From a virus, in the IMG/VR virus record IMGVR_UViG_3300025446_000011, positions 1-52,069 of that record: DNA of 52,069 nucleotides; one strand, 5' to 3'. The first letter of the stretch is position 1. Every line of letters starts with the position of its first letter. Both the position numbers and the translations under genes were made by a program. Below, piece after piece: positions 25,075 through 32,383 of the stretch. The notes beneath the pieces were generated by a model, which saw only the letters and a list, made by a program, of their open reading frames with translations, did not search any database and was not told the DNA's origin.

Positions 25075-25079
25075 AGGGG

Positions 25080-25238
25080 CTACGCCTTGTTGCAGACGAC
25101 CGCCATGAACTTGCGCCAGTCCGCCAGGGTACGGGGGGACTTCCGGTAGACGTCCTCCGCTGCTGTGACCTTGCGGACGGCTTCCTTTTTGGCGGCGGCT
25201 AGCTTTGTGGCGGCTTCCTTTTTGGTCTGCTTTGCCAT
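25080..25238 (-). CDS. Small Lys/Ala-rich protein
   Basis: A 52-residue protein starting MAKQTKKEAATKLAAAKK, a histone-tail-like basic helix followed by ADWRKFMAVVCNKA. The promoter at 25261-25297 lies just upstream with GGTGGAGGG as ribosome site. Possibly DNA-binding by composition; no family. Confidence 0.6.
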   Translation of the reverse strand: MAKQTKKEAATKLAAAKKEAVRKVTAAEDVYRKSPRTLADWRKFMAVVCNKA

Positions 25239-25260
25239 GGGTGTTTTTCCCTCCACCTAT

Positions 25261-25297
25261 ATAATACACCGGAAAGCCTCTTTCCGGGAGGGATTCT
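25261..25297 (-). promoter_or_regulatory. Minus-strand bipartite promoter with inverted repeat
   Basis: AGAATCCC-N21-TGTATTATATA. The spacer here forms CCGGAAAG-AGG-CTTTCCGG, a perfect inverted repeat absent from most other copies. It could be an operator for a repressor. Confidence 0.65.
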
Positions 25298-25315
25298 ACA
25301 CGTAGATACATATTT

Positions 25316-25456
25316 CTACATGTTTTTCTTGGCAGGCTTATCCCGCTTCTTATCAGGCACTTCCGCTTCCGGCCGCCTGTAGCACTTCGGGCAGCGCTCC
25401 AGCTTTGCGATGCTGTTCCCGCACCCTGGGCAGACGCTCCCTATCGAGTATGCCAT
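25316..25456 (-). CDS. 46-residue zinc-ribbon protein
   Basis: Starts MAYSIGSVCPGCGNSIAKLE. CPGC...CPKC (residues 9-26) is a compact zinc ribbon; the tail is Lys-rich. AGGGAGGCAGTG precedes the ATG, whose bases overlap the upstream stop. Confidence 0.6.
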   Translation of the reverse strand: MAYSIGSVCPGCGNSIAKLERCPKCYRRPEAEVPDKKRDKPAKKNM

Positions 25457-25689
25457 CACTGCCTCCCTCTGCATGGGTCCCTCGGGGGCACCATGCCCCC
25501 CCTCTCGCATACGTCATGGAGGTACAGCACCCTGTGCCTGGCCCCCCGCCTGTCCACCAGGGTTATCCCCCGGCGTGGGACGCCGGCCCCGTAGAGCCTG
25601 TTGCAAGGGGGCCTTCCACGCAGCAGGTGGCCCACTACCACCTGCCTGCACCTGGTGCATAGCCCCAGGAAGTACGGTACCCTCTTCAT
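25456..25689 (-). CDS. Small basic protein of unknown function
   Basis: A 77-residue protein starting MKRVPYFLGLCTRCRQVV. CTRC and a later C pair could bind zinc; basic residues dominate. GGGAGC precedes the ATG. Overlaps the next gene by TGATG. Confidence 0.55.
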   Translation of the reverse strand: MKRVPYFLGLCTRCRQVVVGHLLRGRPPCNRLYGAGVPRRGITLVDRRGARHRVLYLHDVCERGGMVPPRDPCRGRQ

Positions 25690-25702
25690 GGCAGCGCTCC
25701 CT

Positions 25703-26629
25703 CTAGTCATACCAGCACCTTGCATAGCGCTTCCCTACCTCGAACTCGTCGGCCCTCCCGAAGGCCTCCCTGAACGCCTTCCCCTCCCTGGTGCCGACCC
25801 TCCCCTCCTTCTCCAGCCCCTCGATGGTAAGGCGGACGTCGCCCCTGTCGGGGGAGACAGCGTAGCCGTGCGCCGTCCAGGAGGGGTGCTTGCGCATGAA
25901 CCCCAGGAAGGCGGCGTTGCCGGGGCAGTTGTTCCAGGGTCCCTCTGAGGCGACCCCCAGGCGGGTCAGCCTCTCCAGCGCCCTCAGGCTCAGCCCCTTG
26001 AAGTTCCGGGTGCCGCCGCAGGGGAACCCGCTGGGGCTGGAGCCGAAGCGCTCCTTCCAGTAGGCGTCGGACTTGGCGAAGAAGGGGGCGAGTATCAGGT
26101 CCCTCTTGTCGTATACCCCGTTGCCCAGGGCCTTCCTCACCTGCCTGTCCAGGGCGATGTCCCAGAACGGCATCGCCCGGACCAGCCTCTCCGTCCTCGG
26201 GCTGTTGAACCGGTAGGTGTCCATGTCGGGCAGGGCCAGGGGGCCGTCGGAGTTGCCGGGGGTCGTCATCACGCAGCGCTCGCACTGGCGCACGCACCAC
26301 TTGTTCATCTTCTCCCCGGTCCTGGGCCTCCAGTCGGGCTTGCCGTGCCCCCCCTCGTAGGTGCCGAGGTCCGTAGGGGCCTTTCCCAGGAGGCGGTCCG
26401 GGATATAGGCGTGGTTGTCGGGGTCTACCTCCTCGTCCCTCTTGAGGAACGGGAGCGTCCCCTCCTCTATCTCCTGCATGTCGCTGGTACTGGTGCCGAT
26501 GCCCACCAGGCTCCCCCCTGCGTCGAAGTACACACGGGGGCGGCACTGGATGCCCCATGCCTTGCGGCAGTCGTTGTCGCACCCCACCCTTGCGCCCTGT
26601 GCGAAGTACACGATGCGCTTCTCAATCAT
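25703..26629 (-). CDS. Cysteine-motif protein of unknown function
   Basis: A 308-residue protein starting MIEKRIVYFAQGARVGCDND. The N-terminal part has paired cysteines in GCDNDCRKAWGIQCRPRV and, about 100 residues later, WCVRQCERCVM. The spacing suggests a structural zinc or Fe-S site. The C-terminal part is helical (LSLRALERLTRLGVASEGPW). No family I can name. It is the largest gene of the small-gene block besides the sugar transferase neighbourhood. Confidence 0.6.
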   Translation of the reverse strand: MIEKRIVYFAQGARVGCDNDCRKAWGIQCRPRVYFDAGGSLVGIGTSTSDMQEIEEGTLPFLKRDEEVDPDNHAYIPDRLLGKAPTDLGTYEGGHGKPDWRPRTGEKMNKWCVRQCERCVMTTPGNSDGPLALPDMDTYRFNSPRTERLVRAMPFWDIALDRQVRKALGNGVYDKRDLILAPFFAKSDAYWKERFGSSPSGFPCGGTRNFKGLSLRALERLTRLGVASEGPWNNCPGNAAFLGFMRKHPSWTAHGYAVSPDRGDVRLTIEGLEKEGRVGTREGKAFREAFGRADEFEVGKRYARCWYD

Positions 26630-26651
26630 GCCACGGCCTCCCATGCCAGCT

Positions 26652-26906
26652 TTAGCAGCGTGCGTTCCACCAGTCCCAGATGCCCTTGCCGTAGATGGCC
26701 TCCAGGACGGCCTCGAAGCACCAGTGTGCCTGGTCGTCGTCGTCCTTCCCCTCGGCATGCGCCTCGACTATCTCCTTCGCCAGGCGCACGACGCCGTCGA
26801 AGCTCGGGCTGGCAAGCGCCTCCGGGGGCGCACTGGCCTCCTTCTGCCGCCGCTCCAGCTCGGCCTTCAGCTCCTCGTCGCTTACCCCCCTCAGCCTGCT
26901 TGCCAT
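26652..26906 (-). CDS. Small helical acidic protein
   Basis: An 84-residue protein (MASRLRGVSDEELKAELERR...), an N-terminal coiled coil followed by a compact helical domain ending IWDWWNARC. No family recognised. Confidence 0.6.
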   Translation of the reverse strand: MASRLRGVSDEELKAELERRQKEASAPPEALASPSFDGVVRLAKEIVEAHAEGKDDDDQAHWCFEAVLEAIYGKGIWDWWNARC

Positions 26907-26945
26907 GCGTATCCCTCCGTTTCAGGGGAGGAGCAGGCCAGGCGC

Positions 26946-27134
26946 TTACAGCCCCGCCAGCCCCTCCCGGATTCTCAGCGCCAGAACGGCGCACTTGCCG
27001 GCCTCCTGCCTGTTGAACTCTACCTGGACGGTGCTCCACCCCCCTGCCTCTATCCGCCCGTTCCACTCCTCCAGGTCCAGCGAGAGCCTCTCCAGCTTCC
27101 CTGCCGTCTCCTCCATCAAGGCCTTCATGTTCAT
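26946..27134 (-). CDS. Small coiled-coil protein
   Basis: A 62-residue protein (MNMKALMEETAGKLERL...), predicted two helices; GGAGGATAC near the start supports initiation. No family recognised. Confidence 0.55.
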   Translation of the reverse strand: MNMKALMEETAGKLERLSLDLEEWNGRIEAGGWSTVQVEFNRQEAGKCAVLALRIREGLAGL

Positions 27135-27158
27135 GCTGTATCCTCCGTATGCCTCCGC

Positions 27159-27365
27159 TCAGCCTCCTGCTCGGCAAGCCGTGCCATCGCCCGTTGCTCG
27201 CCGCCGCAGGTCCAGCTCGTCCAGCAGGCCCGGCAGCTCGGGAGGAACACCTTCTCCATCGGTGCGCCTGGGGCCGCACTCGAAGCAGCAGTGGGCGCAC
27301 TGGTAGCAGCACCTTGTGGTCAGGCGGACCGTGATGACACGCCCCTCCGGGGTCTTCTTACCCAC
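27159..27365 (-). CDS. Cysteine-rich small protein
   Basis: A 68-residue protein with a GTG start overlapping the upstream stop. RCCYQCAHCCFECG (about residues 18-31) packs six cysteines and a histidine in 14 residues, which suggests a zinc or Fe-S site. The tail is Pro/Leu/Arg-rich. No family recognised. Confidence 0.5.
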   Translation of the reverse strand: MGKKTPEGRVITVRLTTRCCYQCAHCCFECGPRRTDGEGVPPELPGLLDELDLRRRATGDGTACRAGG

Positions 27366-27702
27366 TCTTGTCCCCCTGCCACATCTCCTCCGTGTGCCCG
27401 CACTCCCTGCACTGCCAGGAGTCGCCCATCACGTCGTGGACCTCCTCCATCCTCTTGCCGCACCCTGGACAGACGCCAAAGCGGGCGTCCGCCTCCTTGA
27501 GTAGCTGCCGCAGGGCCTTACTGACCCTGTATACCCTTTCCTCGGGCTTCTTCTTCCTCCTGGGGGCCTGGAGGCGGGCCACCACCTCGACATAGACGTC
27601 CCCGCTGTCAATGCCCAGAGCCTTTGCCACCCCCCCGCCTACCAGGAGGTCCAGCTTCCCCTGGCGCAGGGGGACATATCCCTTGTAGCTGAACCGCTTC
27701 AC
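27358..27702 (-). CDS. Small protein with a C-terminal zinc ribbon
   Basis: A 114-residue protein. GTG start at 27702, overlapping the upstream stop (GTGA), after TGGAGGGGCA. The N-terminal beta region (KRFSYKGYVPLRQGKLDLL) precedes a basic linker and a CPGC...CREC zinc ribbon (about 80-105). No family recognised. Confidence 0.6.
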   Translation of the reverse strand: MKRFSYKGYVPLRQGKLDLLVGGGVAKALGIDSGDVYVEVVARLQAPRRKKKPEERVYRVSKALRQLLKEADARFGVCPGCGKRMEEVHDVMGDSWQCRECGHTEEMWQGDKSG

Positions 27703-28004
27703 TGCCCCTCCAGTGCCTTGATTTTCTCGGGGTCCGCCGCCCTGGCTATGGCTATGAGGTCGGCCAGGTTGACGTTCAGCAGGCCGGAGGCCCCCTTCAC
27801 GATAGTCAGGAAGAGGTTGTATCCCCCTACCATGTTGGGGGTCATGCTGGCGTCGCTCAAGCGGAGGTGGGGCACGCAGCCGTTGTCCAGGCCGTGCCCG
27901 TGGACGCACCCGAACACCCCCTGCTTGTCCGGGGTGCGCATGTCGGGCCAGCAGTCCTTGGTTATCTCCACCAGGGCCTCGTGAAGGTCGGCGAGCCTGC
28001 TCAT
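27699..28004 (-). CDS. First gene of the right-hand minus operon, unknown
   Basis: A 101-residue protein starting MSRLADLHEALVEITKD with GGAGGG upstream and the 28027 promoter just before it. It has two Cys and several His in the middle (FGCVHGHGLDNGCVPHLR) and a helical C-terminus. Divergent from the terminase gene. Confidence 0.65.
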   Translation of the reverse strand: MSRLADLHEALVEITKDCWPDMRTPDKQGVFGCVHGHGLDNGCVPHLRLSDASMTPNMVGGYNLFLTIVKGASGLLNVNLADLIAIARAADPEKIKALEGQ

Positions 28005-28026
28005 CGGGGTTGGTCCCTCCGCTATA

Positions 28027-28064
28027 AGAATACACCGGGCGGGCCTGCCTTCCCCTGGGATTCC
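28027..28064 (-). promoter_or_regulatory. Minus-strand bipartite promoter, divergent from terminase
   Basis: GGAATCCC-N22-TGTATTCTTATA on the minus strand, a close match to the family consensus. It lies 23 bases from the 28004 start and 28 bases from the terminase start on the other strand. Confidence 0.65.
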
Positions 28065-28091
28065 TCTATTGCTCTCTCATATAGGAGGGGT

Positions 28092-30116
28092 ATGCCCAGC
28101 GCAGGCAGGTTCAGGAGGGGAGAGGGCTTCATCAGCAAGTCGGTGGAGGAGAGGGGGATATCCGTCCCCCACGAGACCCTCAACGCCGTGGACTTCATAG
28201 AGTCCCACCGTGGCCTGAGCGTCAGGCTCTTCCCCGTCCAGCGCCTCATCATAAAGTGCGTGTTCGGCGTCCCGATGGATTACAAGGAGAAGAAGGTCCC
28301 CCTCTACGACGTCTTCCGGGAGCGCCTGCTCACCACGGTCACGGAGTCCGAGGCCCTGCATATCTTCCACGAGGAGGGGCGCTGCAACATAGGGGACTGG
28401 CGGGACATCCCCGAGAGGGGGTACAACGAGGCCTGCATCATCGCTGGCCGCAGGGGGGGCAAGTCCCAGCTAGTCAGCGCCATGGCGGCATACAAGCTCT
28501 ACCTCCTCCTCAACTTCCGCAGCCCCCAGGAGTACTTCGACCTCGTCCCGAACTCCCACATAGACTTCACCTTCCTGGCCCAGGACGAGGAGGGGTCGGA
28601 CCGCCTCTACGACAAGCTGCGTGAGGACGTCAACCGGGCCCCCTTCTTCGCCCCCTTCTTCAAGGCAGGCACCGGCACCTGGATGGGGTTCATCACCGAG
28701 TCCGACCGTGGCAAGAGGGATGTCACCCCCACCGTCAACGTGGACTCCCACCCCTGCACCACCCGCTCCGTGCGCAGCCCCAGCAGCCTTATGCTGGCCC
28801 TGGACGAGTTCGCCCACTTCCGGTCGGAGAAGGGTTCCACCTCGGACGAGGTCTACCAGGCGGCCACGCCCAGCACCCTCAACTTCCACCATGCCGAGCT
28901 GCTGAACGGCTCCTGGATAAGCCAGGAGCAGATGAAGCACCTCGACCCCCCGCAGTACAGGGAGTTCCAGGACTCGCTCATCGTCAGCATCAGCTCCCCC
29001 TGGACCAAGGTCGGCAAGATGTACGACCTCCACAGGCTGGCCCTGGACAAGGGGAAGGACTCCAGCATCTTCACCCTGAGGGTATCGACGGCGGAGATGA
29101 ACCCCACCGTCCTCCCCAAGATACTCCACGAGGAGCACGAGAAGAGTCCGATGACGTTCAGGGCGGAGTACGGGGGGCAGTTCCTCGACTCCTCCGAGAC
29201 CTACGTCACCGAGGCCACTATCCGGGCATGCACGGACGTCAGGTACACCGAGGGGCCCGACCCCAAGCCCATCCCCGAGACCGCCCGCCTCAACCTGACG
29301 GTCTTCGCCCCCTCCTGCATCGGCCGGCAGTACTTCTGGGGCCTGGACCTGGGCATGATGAGGAACGCCACGGCGGTCGCCATCGGGCACCTGGAGCACG
29401 TCGGGGGCAAGAACCCCCTGATGCTGGTGTACGACTACATCGACCGCATGATGGTCGGGGAGAGGTTCGAGGGGCCCGGGGTGGAGGCGGTGCCCGGCGC
29501 TACCAAGTACGTCGGCTACCGGGCGCTGCCCCTGGAGGACATCGTCCTCTGGCTGCGGGCGCTCAACCGGGTCATGCCCTGCTTCCGTGGGGCCACCGAC
29601 CAGCACGGCGGGCAGCAGCTCGTCCAGCTATTGGAGATAAACGAGATATACAATATCGAGCTGCTCAACCTCACTACCATTATAAACTCCCAGATGGCCT
29701 TCGCCCTCAAGGGGTACATGGACAACACCAGGTGCAGGTTCCCCTACGTCCCCAGGTTCATGCACGAGCTGAGGACGGTGGAGGCGGAGTACGTCGGCAA
29801 GTACCAGATTAGGGTCCAGGCACCCCCGGAGAAGGGGGCCACGGACGACATGTGCGACGCCGCCGAGGAGGTCGCCTACGTCGCCCAGAAGTGGCTGATG
29901 GACGAGGGGGGCCTGCACGTGGACCCCTCCGGGGCCAGCCTCGCCATCCAGGAGCAGATGCAGAAGCCGCCCGCCCCCCTCATGTCCCTGGACGGGGTAA
30001 GCATGACGGACATCAAGGTCATAGAGCGGATGCGCAGGCTACAGAGGGGGCTGATGATGTCCCCCGGCACGGTGGTGGTGGCCAACCCCTTCCACCGGAG
30101 GACGAGGCTGAGGTAA
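28092..30116 (+). CDS. Terminase large subunit
   Basis: A 674-residue DNA-packaging motor. The ATPase has Walker A in IIAGRRGGKSQ (about residues 117-127) and Walker B with catalytic glutamate in LMLALDEFAHF (about 233-243). A following SIVSISSPW segment resembles motif C/coupling. The RNase H-like nuclease has acidic residues in WGLDLG (about 413-418), the Asp of GATDQHGG (about 495) and the Asp pair in KGATDDMCDAAE (about 580). Start chosen from GGAGGGG one base before the ATG. No small subunit is recognised beside it, and it is 20 kb from the capsid genes. Confidence 0.93.
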   Translation: MPSAGRFRRGEGFISKSVEERGISVPHETLNAVDFIESHRGLSVRLFPVQRLIIKCVFGVPMDYKEKKVPLYDVFRERLLTTVTESEALHIFHEEGRCNIGDWRDIPERGYNEACIIAGRRGGKSQLVSAMAAYKLYLLLNFRSPQEYFDLVPNSHIDFTFLAQDEEGSDRLYDKLREDVNRAPFFAPFFKAGTGTWMGFITESDRGKRDVTPTVNVDSHPCTTRSVRSPSSLMLALDEFAHFRSEKGSTSDEVYQAATPSTLNFHHAELLNGSWISQEQMKHLDPPQYREFQDSLIVSISSPWTKVGKMYDLHRLALDKGKDSSIFTLRVSTAEMNPTVLPKILHEEHEKSPMTFRAEYGGQFLDSSETYVTEATIRACTDVRYTEGPDPKPIPETARLNLTVFAPSCIGRQYFWGLDLGMMRNATAVAIGHLEHVGGKNPLMLVYDYIDRMMVGERFEGPGVEAVPGATKYVGYRALPLEDIVLWLRALNRVMPCFRGATDQHGGQQLVQLLEINEIYNIELLNLTTIINSQMAFALKGYMDNTRCRFPYVPRFMHELRTVEAEYVGKYQIRVQAPPEKGATDDMCDAAEEVAYVAQKWLMDEGGLHVDPSGASLAIQEQMQKPPAPLMSLDGVSMTDIKVIERMRRLQRGLMMSPGTVVVANPFHRRTRLR

Positions 30117-30141
30117 ACCCCTAGCTACACGGCCCATATAT

Positions 30142-30157
30142 GAGGGAACCTACCCTC
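30142..30157 (+). promoter_or_regulatory. Leader hairpin before the ribosome site
   Basis: GAGGG-aaccta-CCCTC lies just before TAGGAGAAG and the ATG at 30172. CATATA occurs seven bases upstream of the GGG. Resembles the structures at 14505, 37335 and 5359. Confidence 0.4.
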
Positions 30158-30171
30158 TAGGAGAAGACTGG

Positions 30172-30720
30172 ATGCTGTTCTTCCTGGACCCCAGCGCAGC
30201 GCAGCCCGGCCCGTGGACCTGGCTGATAAAGTACGCCCTCCCCGGCCTGGGATGGCCTACCCTTATCCTAATCGCCTGGAAGATAAGCAGATACCTTGCC
30301 AAGGCGGAGGACAAGGCCAAGGAGGTCCTCACCTCCGCCGTGAAGGACATCGAGGCCAACACCAAGACCATCAAGTCGGCCGACGAGAGCCTGTCCAGGC
30401 TTGCAGGCACCTTTGAGCAGCACACCAAGGACGACGACCGCAACTTCAAGGACATCTATGACACCCTGAAGGACCACCGGGAGCAGTCCAGGGCCATGCT
30501 GGAACTCCTGAACAGCCGTACGACGCTCTTCGGGGACGTCTCCAAGGCCATCCAGTCCCTTGCCGAGGCGATACACCACCAGTCGGACGTGCATGCCTCG
30601 CAGTTCGAGATTATCCGGGGGATAGCCGAGAGGCAGGCCACGCTTGCCGCCAACCAGGAGCATATCACGCAGGGCTTCCAGAGGGTGGTCGAGCAGCTCA
30701 TCTCCCTGATGAAGGAGTAG
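30172..30720 (+). CDS. Membrane-anchored coiled-coil protein
   Basis: A 182-residue protein with one N-terminal hydrophobic segment (about residues 17-42, WLIKYALPGLGWPTLILIAW) followed by a long coiled coil to the C-terminus (about 45-180). This topology fits an i-spanin-like or other envelope-spanning protein, or a virion protein. No endolysin or holin lies beside it, so lysis is only a possibility. Confidence 0.55.
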   Translation: MLFFLDPSAAQPGPWTWLIKYALPGLGWPTLILIAWKISRYLAKAEDKAKEVLTSAVKDIEANTKTIKSADESLSRLAGTFEQHTKDDDRNFKDIYDTLKDHREQSRAMLELLNSRTTLFGDVSKAIQSLAEAIHHQSDVHASQFEIIRGIAERQATLAANQEHITQGFQRVVEQLISLMKE

Positions 30721-30729
30721 CGGGACGGT

Positions 30730-30990
30730 ATGGGTACAGAGGACAAGGACGACAAGGGGAAGGGCAGCGGCCTCCCTATGGGGAAGCTTGAGGACGCCCT
30801 GGTCCGGTTCGAGAACACGGGCCTGGCGGGCCCCGTGCTTGCCTCCCCCATGGAGAAGCTGGAGGATACCCTGGTCCGGTTCGAGACCATGTGCCTGAAC
30901 GGGACAGGGCAGCATTTCAGGAACAGGCTGAAGGCAAGGGTGGGCACCAGGCTCCATACCATGCTGGCCCGGCTGGGAAGCCTGTCGTAG
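30730..30990 (+). CDS. Small protein with an internal duplication
   Basis: An 86-residue protein containing two copies of a unit, MGKLEDALVRFENTGLAGP and MEKLEDTLVRFETMCLNG, spaced 24 residues apart, then a basic tail. Likely helical repeats. No family recognised. Confidence 0.55.
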   Translation: MGTEDKDDKGKGSGLPMGKLEDALVRFENTGLAGPVLASPMEKLEDTLVRFETMCLNGTGQHFRNRLKARVGTRLHTMLARLGSLS

Positions 30991-31000
30991 GGGAGAGCAG

Positions 31001-31387
31001 ATGATTATAAAGCACTTGACAGCACTCGACACCAAGGCGGCCGCCGATGGCACCTGGACCTGGGTAGGCAACTGGTCGGCCATGTCCGTCCATATCGTAG
31101 GGCTGGAGGGGGACGTCTGGGTGGAGGTCTCGAACGACCCGGCCGCCGACCCGGCCCGCTATGCCAGCCCCCCCACCATACCGGAGGGGTGCGACATCAC
31201 CGGCAACCTCACCTCCGGCGGCTCCCCCCCGGCCATCGTCGAGGAGGTCAGCATCGCCTACAGCCGGGACGGCACGCAGGTCATGGTCAGCCCCTCTGCC
31301 CTGGTATGGAAGTGGCTCCGTGTGTGCAAGAGCGGGGGGGGCGCTACCGATACCGTCGCCTACCTGATGGGCCAGGTGGAGGCCTAG
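31001..31387 (+). CDS. Small beta-rich, virion-type protein
   Basis: A 128-residue protein (MIIKHLTALDTKAAADGTW...) with beta-sandwich-like composition and alternating hydrophobics (VHIVGLEGDVWVEVSNDP). Its pattern resembles small decoration or tail-associated phage proteins. Ends four bases inside the convergent pyruvyltransferase gene. Confidence 0.55.
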   Translation: MIIKHLTALDTKAAADGTWTWVGNWSAMSVHIVGLEGDVWVEVSNDPAADPARYASPPTIPEGCDITGNLTSGGSPPAIVEEVSIAYSRDGTQVMVSPSALVWKWLRVCKSGGGATDTVAYLMGQVEA

Positions 31388-32226
31388 CCCGTGAAGGGGT
31401 GCATGGCGCACTCCAGGAACCGCAGGTAGTCCTCCCGCAGCCTCGGGGCACCTACCGGCTCCGGCCTTCCCAGGGCGGCAGGCGGCAGGCCCCCTTCCCT
31501 CCCTACCACCTTGACTCCTACCTCGCCGAGGATGCTGGTACGGTCGTCGTCCGGGCCGACGTACACGACCGGCGTCCCGAACGCCACGCAGGGTAGGGCC
31601 GCATGCAGGCGGGACGTGAACACCAGCTCCGCCCTGCGGTACCGTGCGAGGAGGCCGTAGGCCTCCCTGTACTGCCCTGCCACCGTCTCCTCGCTGGCCT
31701 CCTCGTAGGAGAAGGGGGGGAGGGTATGGGACACGGCGACGGCGTCCCCGTAGGCCCCGGACACCGCCCTGTAGACCTCCTCCCCCGTGTCAACGCAGAA
31801 CACCCCCTCCCTCTTCCCCTGGTACGGCGGCAGGGTAAGGGTGGCGCACCCCACCAGGACGGAGGGGAGGCCGTGCCTGCGGAGGAACCCCTCCGTGGCC
31901 GGGTCCCTGCACCCGACTATGCCGCAGGGCCTTACCGCCTCGGCCGTCTCCGTGGTCCGGCAGAAGGGGGCTATATGGATGCCCACGTACCTGACGTCAC
32001 GGAACCAGTCCCTCCTGGGCATGCCGTAGAACGCCATCCACCCGTTCGCCAGCAGGACCAGGTCCCCCTGCTCCGTCAGGTGGTCCCGTGGCACGAGCCT
32101 CCGTGGGGCCACGTGCTGGAGCAGGGCAAGGGTCTGGATATGGTCCCCCAGGTTGTGGTTGAAGTACGAGAGCACGCAGAAGGGCGAGTCGTCGTCCAGG
32201 GCCATCAGTTCTTCGAGGCTTTTCAT
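31384..32226 (-). CDS. Polysaccharide pyruvyltransferase-family protein
   Basis: A 280-residue protein of the PS_pyruv_trans family, which adds pyruvyl ketals to surface polysaccharide sugars or acts as a related glycan transferase. Family features are NHNLGDHIQT near residue 23, VGCRDPAT (about 104), GCATLTL (about 125) and TSRLHAALPCVAFGTPVVYV (about 204-223), the last being the best-conserved part. It ends the glycan operon and follows a hairpin, so it may be transcribed less than upstream genes. Acceptor unknown. Confidence 0.75.
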   Translation of the reverse strand: MKSLEELMALDDDSPFCVLSYFNHNLGDHIQTLALLQHVAPRRLVPRDHLTEQGDLVLLANGWMAFYGMPRRDWFRDVRYVGIHIAPFCRTTETAEAVRPCGIVGCRDPATEGFLRRHGLPSVLVGCATLTLPPYQGKREGVFCVDTGEEVYRAVSGAYGDAVAVSHTLPPFSYEEASEETVAGQYREAYGLLARYRRAELVFTSRLHAALPCVAFGTPVVYVGPDDDRTSILGEVGVKVVGREGGLPPAALGRPEPVGAPRLREDYLRFLECAMHPFTG

Positions 32227-32267
32227 CTACCCGCCCCTTTCTTAGAGGTCCCCGGTGCCCATCCAAG

Positions 32268-32287
32268 AGGGGGGCTTTAGCTCCCCT
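32268..32287 (-). terminator. Hairpin between the fusion transferase and the pyruvyltransferase
   Basis: An 8-bp stem AGGGGAGC / GCCCCCCT (one G-U pair on the minus strand) with a 4-base loop, in a 157-base gap where I see no gene. It lacks a U-tract. It may attenuate read-through into the last operon gene. Confidence 0.4.
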
Positions 32288-32383
32288 GGGCCACGAGCCA
32301 TAGGGACTGCCACTGAACTGGCTCCCGCACCGTGGCAGGGGAGGAGGGGCCGGGACCGGGGAAAGTCGGTCCTCCTCCCCAAC

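Noticed and set aside
27867-28091. Upstream extension of the terminase frame
   Set aside because: It overlaps a minus-strand gene and the 28027 promoter, and the SD-ATG at 28092 is a good start.
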